DNA from: Desulfobacteraceae bacterium UBA2230
Lineage (GTDB): Bacteria > Desulfobacterota > Desulfobacteria > Desulfobacterales > Desulfosarcinaceae
DNA length: 5,197 nucleotides
Assembly: GCA_002348005.1 (NCBI GenBank)
Contig: DDYQ01000164.1
Span: forward strand, 1-5,197
Direction: 5' to 3'
The stretch's first letter is position 1. Each line of letters begins with the position of its first letter. Shown one piece after another: positions 1 to 5,197 of this stretch. The notes under the pieces are model-generated. The model saw only the letters and a list, made by a program, of their open reading frames with translations, was not told the DNA's origin and did no database searches. Made by a program: the position numbers and the translations under genes.

Positions 1-58
1 GCACGAGGAGGACGATCGCGGTGACGGCCAGGTAGCTGAGGAGAAGCCGTCGCGTCAC
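1..58 (-). CDS. Probable sensor histidine kinase, N-terminal fragment (cut by window edge)
   Basis: Only the first 19 codons are visible. A GTG at 58-56 overlaps the TGA stop of the response regulator as GTGA and opens a frame reading MTRRLLLSYLAVTAIVLLV. That is a short basic start followed by a hydrophobic stretch, as expected for the first membrane helix of a HAMP-type sensor kinase. A kinase directly after its OmpR-type regulator, with a four-base overlap, is the usual two-component arrangement and implies translational coupling; no convincing Shine-Dalgarno sequence lies before the GTG. Four of the six Leu codons are CTC, matching the DNA-binding half of the regulator but not its receiver half. 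No kinase domain is visible, so the identification rests on context and the N-terminal pattern. Another membrane protein is possible. Confidence 0.6.
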   Translation of the reverse strand, partial: MTRRLLLSYLAVTAIVLLV

Positions 59-744
59 TCTGGTTCTGCCACGGCCACGAGGCGGAAGCCAACCCCGCGC
101 ACCGTCTCGATGATCTCTAGCCGGAGCTTCTTGCGCAGTGAGGCGATATGCACGTCGAGTGTCTTCGTAGAGCCCCACCAGTTCTCGTCCCATACCTCGG
201 CGACGATCTGCTCGCGGACGTGGACCGTCTCGGGATCGCCGGCGAGGTACAGGAGCAAGTCGTACTCCCTCGGCGTGAGCGCGACGCGGCGCTGGCTGAA
301 CGACACCTGGCGGGTGCGAGGGTCGATGAGGAGGTCGCCGACCTTCAGAGGCGAATCGGCGACCTTCTCCGTATGTGAACTGCCGGAGGTGCGCCGCAAG
401 ACGGCGCGGATGCGGGCCACCAGTTCACGGAAACCAAACGGCTTTACCATGTAGTCGTCGGCCCCCTGCCGCAGTCCGCTGATTCGATCGTCGACCGTGT
501 GCCGTGCGCTGAGAATCAGAATCGGGGTTTCGATACCGCGTTGGCGCAATGTACCGATGAGGCTCAAACCATCGCGCTTCGGCAACATGATGTCGACCAC
601 CGCCGCATCGTAGGGAACCGAAAGCGCCATGTCCAGGGCCTGCTGCCCGTCTTCGACGCTGTCGACATTGAAACCGGCCTGCAACAGCCCGTTTTGCACA
701 AACGAAGCAATTTTCGAATCATCTTCGACCAGCAATATTCGCAT
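55..744 (-). CDS. OmpR/PhoB-family two-component response regulator, mosaic-looking
   Basis: This is a 229-residue DNA-binding response regulator of normal family length, presumably phosphorylated by the kinase that overlaps its stop. The receiver spans about residues 1-118. It has the acidic pocket E7-D8-D9, phosphoacceptor D51 in VVDIMLP, switch residue S79 in LILSAR, aromatic Y98 and conserved K101 in KPF. A hydrophilic linker (119-132) leads to a winged-helix domain (about 133-224) with LTPREYDLL, a recognition region GSTKTLDVHIASLRKKL and the closing ETVRGVGFR wing. The ATG at 744 puts the receiver at its usual start. An in-frame GTG at 753 (adding MEI) is a real alternative, because GGGAGG at 763-758 is too far from the ATG while GGTGGA at 754-749 is rather close to it. 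The frame stays open to 876, but that stretch covers the mqnD hairpin and is not regulator-like. Codon use changes at the linker (see findings). The target genes cannot be told from the sequence. Confidence 0.95.
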   Translation of the reverse strand: MRILLVEDDSKIASFVQNGLLQAGFNVDSVEDGQQALDMALSVPYDAAVVDIMLPKRDGLSLIGTLRQRGIETPILILSARHTVDDRISGLRQGADDYMVKPFGFRELVARIRAVLRRTSGSSHTEKVADSPLKVGDLLIDPRTRQVSFSQRRVALTPREYDLLLYLAGDPETVHVREQIVAEVWDENWWGSTKTLDVHIASLRKKLRLEIIETVRGVGFRLVAVAEPE

Positions 745-792
745 AATTTCCACCCGGCCTCCCGTATTCCAGGCGCCCGACCGCGGCTGCGG

Positions 793-819
793 CTTATAAT
801 AACCGAAGGACTGCGACAA
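793..819 (-). promoter_or_regulatory. Weak candidate promoter for the response regulator-kinase pair
   Basis: The 745-881 gap contains one AT-rich island in an otherwise GC-rich stretch. On the minus strand it offers a -10-like TATAAG (798-793) and a -35-like TTGTCG (819-814). The spacer is only 15 bases, shorter than the ideal 17, and the -35 matches the sigma-70 consensus at four of six positions. The site is about 50 bases upstream of the regulator start. A change of function from mqnD to a two-component system makes a promoter here plausible, but this call is weak. Confidence 0.25.
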
Positions 820-841
820 AAAGGAGCGATCTCGTCTTCCT

Positions 842-874
842 GCCGCGATCCGGACAATTAAAGCCGGACGCGGC
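842..874 (-). terminator. GC-rich hairpin just downstream of mqnD, possible terminator
   Basis: Read on the minus strand, starting 7 bases after the mqnD stop, GCCGCG-TCCGG pairs with CCGGA-(T)-CGCGGC. This gives an 11-bp stem with one bulged base and the 10-base loop CTTTAATTGT. A T tract (TTTTT, 822-818) follows only about 20 bases later, so this is not a textbook intrinsic terminator. It may still end or attenuate transcription of the aminotransferase-mqnD unit, or protect its 3' end. The hairpin itself is directly visible; its role is inferred. Confidence 0.4.
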
Positions 875-881
875 ATTCAGA

Positions 882-1712
882 TCATTCTTGCGCATCGGCG
901 GGGAGCAACCCGGCTTGAACGGCTTCCTGCTCCAGGGCATCGATGGCCGATCGGCCCACGGCTCCCAGTTCGAGGCTGAAGGCGTTGACGTACGTATCGA
1001 TATGGGCTTGCAACACCTCCGGGTGCATCTCCTGGGCGTGGCGGCGAATGTAGTCACCGGCAGCTTGCGGGCTTCGTCGCGCCAGCTCGATGCTTTGGCG
1101 GATCCCCGCCTCCAGTTGCGCGGCGACCGATTCCGGAACGCGCCGGTGCACGGCGATGCCGCCCAGGGGAATGGGCAGGCCGGTGCGTGCTTCCCACCAG
1201 GCCCCCAGGTCGATCACCGGCCGGAAACCCGCCTGCTGGAAAGTAAAGCGGCTTTCATGGATGATCACGCCGCAATCGGCCGTGCCCTCGTTCAATGCTT
1301 CGAAGATGCGGTCGTAGGTCAGAAAGCGCCGCTGCTGCGCCTCGGGCGCCCACAAACGAAACAGCAGGTGAGCCGTTGTCCAGCAGCCGGGCAGCACGAT
1401 CCGGCAGTCACCCATATCGTCGCGCGTCAGGCGCTTTCTGGAAATCACCAGCGGACCGCAGCCGAAACCCAGCGCCGCACCGCTGTCCAGCAGGCGGTAA
1501 TGCCGGCGCACCATCAGCCAGGCGTAGAAGGAGAGTTTGGTCACATCCAGGACCTGATCGAAGGCCAGGCGGTTAAGGGTCTCCACATCGTGCAATACCT
1601 CCTGCAGGGTGCAGCCGGGAAGCGCCACCCGACCGGATACCAGTCCGTGGAATATGTAGGTGTCGTTGGGACAGGGCGAAAATCCGAGCGAAAGCTGCAC
1701 CAAGGGCCTCAC
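882..1712 (-). CDS. mqnD: 1,4-dihydroxy-6-naphthoate synthase (futalosine menaquinone pathway)
   Basis: MqnD converts cyclic dehypoxanthinyl futalosine to 1,4-dihydroxy-6-naphthoate in the futalosine route to menaquinone, a cytosolic step. The 276-residue product has normal family length and a periplasmic-binding-protein-like fold. The diagnostic start LGFSPCPNDTYIF (residues 9-21) is present. So are DVTKLSFYA (56-64), with a conserved Ser in the substrate cleft, GCWTTAHLL (109-117), and IIHESRF (150-156), whose H152 matches the His proposed as catalytic base in characterised MqnD. These separate it from the related MqnA (chorismate dehydratase). The start is the GTG at 1712-1710, which overlaps the aminotransferase TGA (GTGA). 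There is no strong ribosome binding site, so translation is probably coupled. No other mqn gene is present, so the rest of the pathway must lie elsewhere. Its presence implies a menaquinone-using, often anaerobic, respiratory organism. Confidence 0.95.
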   Translation of the reverse strand: MRPLVQLSLGFSPCPNDTYIFHGLVSGRVALPGCTLQEVLHDVETLNRLAFDQVLDVTKLSFYAWLMVRRHYRLLDSGAALGFGCGPLVISRKRLTRDDMGDCRIVLPGCWTTAHLLFRLWAPEAQQRRFLTYDRIFEALNEGTADCGVIIHESRFTFQQAGFRPVIDLGAWWEARTGLPIPLGGIAVHRRVPESVAAQLEAGIRQSIELARRSPQAAGDYIRRHAQEMHPEVLQAHIDTYVNAFSLELGAVGRSAIDALEQEAVQAGLLPADAQE

Positions 1713-2848
1713 TGCCGGGCGATGAAGGCACCGATTCTGTCCACCACATACGTCAGCTGTTCTTCTGACAACTCCGGATAGATCGGCAGGGCCAGGGTTT
1801 CGCGTGCCGCGACCTCGGAGACCGGGAAATCGCCGGCTGCATATCCCAGATCGGCAAAGCAGGCCTGCATGTGCAGCGAAAGCGGGTAGTACACTTCGCA
1901 GCCGACGCCCTCAGCGGTCAGAAAGGCTTGCAGTGCATCGCGGTCGCGCTGGATGCGGATGACAAACTGGTTGTAAATGTGACGGCTCTGCCGCTCAATG
2001 GGCAGGCCCACGCGTCCGGACAGGCCGGCCTGGTCGAACAGTTCGCGGTAGCGCGCGGCATTGGCCTGCCGACGGGCGCTCCAGCGGTCCAGATACGCCA
2101 GCTTGACGTCCAGAACTGCGGCCTGCAAGGCATCGATGCGGAAATTGCCACCCACAACCTGGTGGAAATACTTCGGGTGCATGCCGTGCATGCGCAGCAT
2201 GCGCAGCATCTTGTCGTGCACCGCGGAGGTGGTGGCCACCGCGCCGGCGTCGCCGAAGGCGCCCAGGTTCTTTGAAGGAAAAAACGAGAAGCAGCCGAAA
2301 TCGCCCATGCTGCCGGCGCGGCGGCCTCGGTATTCGGCGCCGATGGCTTGAGCCGCGTCTTCCACCACGATCAGATCGTAGCGTCGGGCGACTTCGAGGA
2401 TGGGGTCCATCTCGGCGCACTGTCCGAAGAGATGCACGGGAATGATCGCCTTGACCCGCCGCCGCTCGTCGGCCGGCATGCGGTCAAGCCGCTCGGCCAC
2501 AAGCACTGGATCCATATTGAATGTATCGGCCTCGATGTCGACGAAAACAGTCCGCGCGCCCAGACGCGCCACCGCACCGGCGGTAGCGAAGAAGGTATAG
2601 GGCACCGTGACCACGATATCACCCGGTCCGATGCCGCCGGCCATCAGCGCGACGAGCAGCGCGTCCGACCCGGAGGAGACACCCACGCTGTACGGAGTCT
2701 GGCAATAACCGGCGACAGCGGCCTCCATGCGCTCGACCTGGGGTCCGAGAATGAAGTATTGGCTGTCGCACACCTCGTCGATGCGGGCGCGGATCGCGTC
2801 GCGCATTGTGGCGTACTGCGCTTTCAAGTCGAGCAGGGGTACTTTCAT
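1709..2848 (-). CDS. DegT/DnrJ/EryC1/StrS-family PLP-dependent aminotransferase
   Basis: This is a 379-residue fold-type I PLP enzyme. Most of the family transfer an amino group from Glu or Gln to keto-sugars on nucleotide carriers, making amino sugars for surface polysaccharides or natural products. The start VPLLDLKAQY (3-12) and YFILGPQVERME (31-42) are typical. SGSDAL (59-64) is the cofactor phosphate loop, and PYTFFAT (83-89) follows. VVEDAAQAIGAEY (161-173) carries D164, which contacts the PLP ring nitrogen. SFFPSKNLGAFGD (188-200) carries K193, the Schiff-base lysine. GGNFRIDALQAA (233-244) and VYYPLSLH (319-326) are also conserved, so the enzyme looks active. The ATG at 2848 has an in-frame TAA directly before it and AAGGA 8 bases upstream. 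Its stop is fused to the start of mqnD. No sugar epimerase, dehydratase or glycosyltransferase gene is nearby, so the substrate cannot be assigned, and a role outside sugar metabolism is open. Confidence 0.93.
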   Translation of the reverse strand: MKVPLLDLKAQYATMRDAIRARIDEVCDSQYFILGPQVERMEAAVAGYCQTPYSVGVSSGSDALLVALMAGGIGPGDIVVTVPYTFFATAGAVARLGARTVFVDIEADTFNMDPVLVAERLDRMPADERRRVKAIIPVHLFGQCAEMDPILEVARRYDLIVVEDAAQAIGAEYRGRRAGSMGDFGCFSFFPSKNLGAFGDAGAVATTSAVHDKMLRMLRMHGMHPKYFHQVVGGNFRIDALQAAVLDVKLAYLDRWSARRQANAARYRELFDQAGLSGRVGLPIERQSRHIYNQFVIRIQRDRDALQAFLTAEGVGCEVYYPLSLHMQACFADLGYAAGDFPVSEVAARETLALPIYPELSEEQLTYVVDRIGAFIARQ

Positions 2849-2856
2849 TTACGTGA

Positions 2857-2867
2857 TCCTTTCCTCC
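2857..2867 (-). promoter_or_regulatory. Ribosome binding site of the aminotransferase gene
   Basis: On the minus strand, GGAGGAAAGGA precedes the ATG at 2848. The AAGGA part (2861-2857) lies 8 bases from the start codon, good Shine-Dalgarno spacing; the upstream GGAGG is 14 bases away. It is the clearest ribosome binding site in the window and supports this start and independent translation of the aminotransferase-mqnD pair. Confidence 0.7.
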
Positions 2868-2872
2868 AGGTG

Positions 2873-2897
2873 CTTAAGTCTTGAGTGTCAAGATAAG
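2873..2897 (-). repeat. Imperfect inverted repeat upstream of the aminotransferase (operator- or hairpin-like)
   Basis: A perfect 6-bp inverted repeat TCTTGA-CAC-TCAAGA sits at 2893-2879 on the minus strand. It extends with CTTA (2897-2894) pairing to TAAG (2876-2873) across a 2-base CT bulge, giving 10-bp arms. It ends about 5 bases before the GGAGG of the aminotransferase ribosome binding site. That position would suit an operator or a leader hairpin affecting translation. No run of T follows on the minus strand, so it does not look like a dnaE terminator. The rest of the 2849-2969 gap shows no convincing promoter or gene. Confidence 0.4.
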
Positions 2898-2969
2898 GAA
2901 GGATGTTGTCGAATTTAGACGCCAATCCTTGCTTAAACTGAAACCTGACGCTACGAACGCTTCTTGTTT

Positions 2970-5197
2970 TTACGTTCGCCTCCCCTTGCCGTTCCTGAGT
3001 CCATTGCGTCGCGACGCGCCGTTTTCGCCACTGGATTTGATCTCGGCACACTGCGTCTCGACCCTTACACCGCTCAGCGATCCATTGACCGTGCGGTTGA
3101 GTTCATCACCCGGCTTCACGCCCCGGCTTTCGTCGACCGCGATGATCGTTTCCACCTCGTCCGGCAGGTGCAAGTGCAGGAAAGCCCTGCAGTCTCCGGG
3201 GTGGTGGCGCACGATCTCGTCGAGGCGCTCCAGCGCTGCCGTGTCGAACAGGTTCAGGTCGATGTGGAAATGGACCTCGGCGGTCCACAGGGCCTCCGCC
3301 TTTTCCATGGGGATGATGACCTCCGCGATCATCTTAGCGCCCTTTTCTTCTTGCTGGACCTTGCCCTGAACCAAAATGGGCTGGTCATCTCCCAGCAGTT
3401 CGGCACAACCGCCGTAAATGGAGGGAAACACCACGATCTCCAGACTGCCGGCTAAATCTTCCAGAGTGACGAAGGCCATCAGCTCTTCTTTTTTGGTGCG
3501 CAGCACCTTGCATGCGGCGACCATGCCGCCGATGCGCACGATCTGGCCATTCCCGGCTTCGGCGACCGTGGCGGTGTCATGATCGGCGTACTTCGACAGC
3601 ACCTTGCGGAAGGCGTCCAACGGATGACCCGTTATGAAAAAGCCGAGCGACTCTTTCTCACGGTTCAGACGCTCCTTGGCATCCCACTCGGGGATGTTGG
3701 GCATCACCGGAACGGTCACCGAAAGACCGCAATCGACTACATCGCCGAAAAGCCCCATCTGGGGATCGCACCGTTCGCGCTGCACTTTCTGACCGTAGTC
3801 CAGGGCCTCCTCCAGCACGGCCATCATCTGTGAACGCCCGGCACCGGTGGAGTCGAAGGCGCCGCAGGCCACCAGGCTCTCCAGCACGCGTTTGTTGACC
3901 TTGCGCAGATCGACCCGTTCGCAGAAGTCAAACAGTGAGCCGAACGCGCCCTTGGCACGGCGCTCTTCGATGATCGCTTCAATGGCACCTTCGCCCACAT
4001 TCTTCACCGCCACCAGACCGAAGCGGATCTTGCCCTCGGCCACCGTAAAGTTCAAGGCACCGGTGTTGATGTCGGGCGGCAGCACCTCGATCTGATGACT
4101 GCGGCACTCGTTGATATACTTCACCACGCCGTCAATGGAGTGCATTTCGCTGGTGAGCAGGGCGGCGATGAACTCGACCGGAAAATGGGCTTTGAGATAG
4201 GCGGTCTGAAAGGCGATCAGGGCGTACGCCGCGCTGTGCGACTTGTTGAAGCCGTAGCCGCCGAATTTTTCCATCAGATCGAAGATCGCCTTGGCCTTCT
4301 CCTCTTCTATCCGATTGGCCACCGCACCTTTGACAAAACGCTCGCGGTGTTCGGCCATCATGGCCGCGATCTTTTTGCCCATGGCCTTGCGCAGGCCGTC
4401 GGCCTCCGCCATGCTGTAGCTGGCCAGGGCGCCGGCGATCTGCATCACCTGTTCCTGGTAGACAATGACCCCGTAAGTGGACTTCAAAATCGGCTCAAGC
4501 TGCGGCAGCATATAAACGACCGCCTTGCGGCCGTGTTTGCGCTCGACAAAATCGTCCACCATGCCGCTGTCCAGCGGGCCCGGCCGATACAATGCCACCA
4601 GGGCGATGATATCATCGAAGCACTCGGGTTTGAGGCGGATCAGGAGATCCTTCATCCCCGAGCTTTCCAGTTGGAAGACGCCGGTGGTGTCGCCGGCCGC
4701 CAGGAGCGCATACGTTTGAGGATCGGCCAGCTCCAGTTTGGAGAGATCGGGCACCGGCTTGCCCTGCTGCGCGATCAGCGCCAGCGTATGATCGATGACG
4801 GTCAGGTTGCGCAGTCCCAGGAAGTCGAATTTGACCAGGCCGATCTTTTCGACCAGCTTCATATCCAACTGGGTGACGACTTCACCCTTCTTGCCTTTGT
4901 ATAAAGGCAGGTAGTTCACCAGCGGATAATCGCCGATCACCACGCCGGCCGCATGCGTGGAGGCATGTCGCGGCAGTCCTTCCAGCGTCTGGCAGATCTC
5001 GATCAGTTCCATTACGTCGGGACGCGAATCGCGCAGTTCGGCCAGACGCGGCTCCTGGTTCAGGGCCGCTTCCAGGGTGATGTTGAGTACGTCCGGCACC
5101 AGCTTGGCGATCATGTCCACTTCGGCCAATGGAATGCCCAGAGCGCGGCCCACGTCGCGGATCACCGCCCGCGCCTTCATGGAACCGTAGGTGACGA
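2970..5197 (-). CDS. dnaE: DNA polymerase III alpha subunit, C-terminal part (cut by window edge)
   Basis: DnaE is the catalytic subunit of the replicative polymerase. The frame is open through the right edge (VTYGS precedes the Met at 5180), so that Met is internal. Probably about a third of a normal protein of roughly 1,150 residues is missing, including the PHP domain and the first two catalytic Asp. Counting from the Met at 5180: MKARAVIRDVGRALG (1-15) and HASTHAAGVVI (72-82) are palm/finger motifs. VKFDFLGLRNL (116-126) holds the third catalytic Asp, D119. ALYRPGPLDSGMV (196-208), YQEQVMQIAG (241-250) and GYGFNKSHSAAYA (308-320) are hallmark motifs. A helix-hairpin-helix region follows (about 385-440), then QMGLF (474-478, nt 3761-3747), fitting the internal beta-clamp-binding consensus. 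The OB fold is about 546-625 and the C-terminal domain runs to about 710. The protein ends in a basic, Gly/Arg-rich tail (about 717-736). It is E. coli type, not PolC. Confidence 0.98.
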   Translation of the reverse strand, partial: VTYGSMKARAVIRDVGRALGIPLAEVDMIAKLVPDVLNITLEAALNQEPRLAELRDSRPDVMELIEICQTLEGLPRHASTHAAGVVIGDYPLVNYLPLYKGKKGEVVTQLDMKLVEKIGLVKFDFLGLRNLTVIDHTLALIAQQGKPVPDLSKLELADPQTYALLAAGDTTGVFQLESSGMKDLLIRLKPECFDDIIALVALYRPGPLDSGMVDDFVERKHGRKAVVYMLPQLEPILKSTYGVIVYQEQVMQIAGALASYSMAEADGLRKAMGKKIAAMMAEHRERFVKGAVANRIEEEKAKAIFDLMEKFGGYGFNKSHSAAYALIAFQTAYLKAHFPVEFIAALLTSEMHSIDGVVKYINECRSHQIEVLPPDINTGALNFTVAEGKIRFGLVAVKNVGEGAIEAIIEERRAKGAFGSLFDFCERVDLRKVNKRVLESLVACGAFDSTGAGRSQMMAVLEEALDYGQKVQRERCDPQMGLFGDVVDCGLSVTVPVMPNIPEWDAKERLNREKESLGFFITGHPLDAFRKVLSKYADHDTATVAEAGNGQIVRIGGMVAACKVLRTKKEELMAFVTLEDLAGSLEIVVFPSIYGGCAELLGDDQPILVQGKVQQEEKGAKMIAEVIIPMEKAEALWTAEVHFHIDLNLFDTAALERLDEIVRHHPGDCRAFLHLHLPDEVETIIAVDESRGVKPGDELNRTVNGSLSGVRVETQCAEIKSSGENGASRRNGLRNGKGRRT

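Noticed and set aside
502..510. Ser79 in place of the common Thr in the receiver as a functional oddity
   Set aside because: Both Ser and Thr are accepted at this switch position in response regulators, so it is not unusual.
795..800. Perfect TATAAT on the plus strand
   Set aside because: There is no -35 element at the right distance, and it would drive transcription antisense to mqnD with no plus-strand gene to serve.
745..876. Upstream in-frame extension of the response regulator (44 extra codons, from 876)
   Set aside because: It precedes the universal receiver start (MRILLVEDD), is not regulator-like, and runs through the mqnD hairpin and the gap.
888..1781. Long open frame of 297 codons on the plus strand, antisense to mqnD
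   Set aside because: It lies wholly opposite mqnD and the end of the aminotransferase and shows no recognisable family motif. Long antisense frames are common opposite GC-rich genes.
2879..2893. TTGACA within the minus-strand inverted repeat (2891-2886) as a -35 box
   Set aside because: With a 17-base spacer the -10 position falls on TGGAGG at the ribosome binding site, which does not resemble TATAAT.
2954..2978. CGAACG/CGTTCG inverted repeat across the dnaE stop codon as a terminator
   Set aside because: It has only a 6-bp stem with a 13-base loop and no following T tract on the minus strand, so it is too weak to call.
2845..3051. Minus-strand 68-codon frame spanning the dnaE end and the gap
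   Set aside because: It overlaps the dnaE tail in another frame, has no ribosome binding site that I can see, and shows no family motif. It appears to be chance.
4095..4904. Open frame of 269 codons on the plus strand, antisense to dnaE
   Set aside because: It is fully covered by a highly conserved part of dnaE and has no family motif, so it is a shadow frame.
5178..5180. Met at 5180 as the true start of dnaE
   Set aside because: The reading frame continues to the window edge with conserved DnaE residues (VTYGS before MKARAVIRDVG), so the gene is truncated by the window and does not start there.

Overview
All five genes in this window lie on the minus strand, so they read from the right end to the left. 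The content suggests a moderately GC-rich Gram-negative bacterium, most likely a Desulfobacterota (deltaproteobacterial) lineage. That placement rests on the E. coli-type DnaE, the futalosine-route menaquinone enzyme MqnD and the style of the response-regulator receiver domain. It is a judgement from remembered families and was not tested by a search.

Layout in transcription order: (1) dnaE, the replicative DNA polymerase III alpha subunit, cut off by the right edge and lacking its PHP domain and first catalytic aspartates (5197 to 2970). (2) A 121-bp gap holding an imperfect inverted repeat and a good ribosome binding site. (3) A DegT/DnrJ/EryC1/StrS-family PLP aminotransferase (2848 to 1709). 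(4) mqnD, 1,4-dihydroxy-6-naphthoate synthase (1712 to 882), which starts inside the aminotransferase stop codon through a GTGA overlap. (5) A 137-bp gap with a strong GC-rich hairpin just after mqnD and a weak candidate promoter. (6) An OmpR-family response regulator (744 to 55). (7) The first 19 codons of what is probably its sensor histidine kinase (58 to 1 and beyond), again joined by a GTGA overlap.

Functionally there are three blocks: replication (dnaE), a translationally coupled aminotransferase-mqnD pair linked to menaquinone synthesis and an unidentified amino-sugar-type reaction, and a two-component system whose target is unknown. No RNA gene, CRISPR array, insertion sequence or phage gene is visible.

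The most interesting observation is that the response regulator looks like a mosaic. Synonymous codon use changes sharply at the interdomain linker: Glu is always GAA in the receiver and almost always GAG in the DNA-binding domain, and Leu shifts from TTG/CTG to mainly CTC. The DNA-binding domain also has an actinobacterial-looking recognition region, and the kinase start shares its codon style. This could be a domain swap that brought in a foreign output domain with its kinase, or an assembly misjoin. I see no clearly new biological system; the rest is ordinary chromosome.
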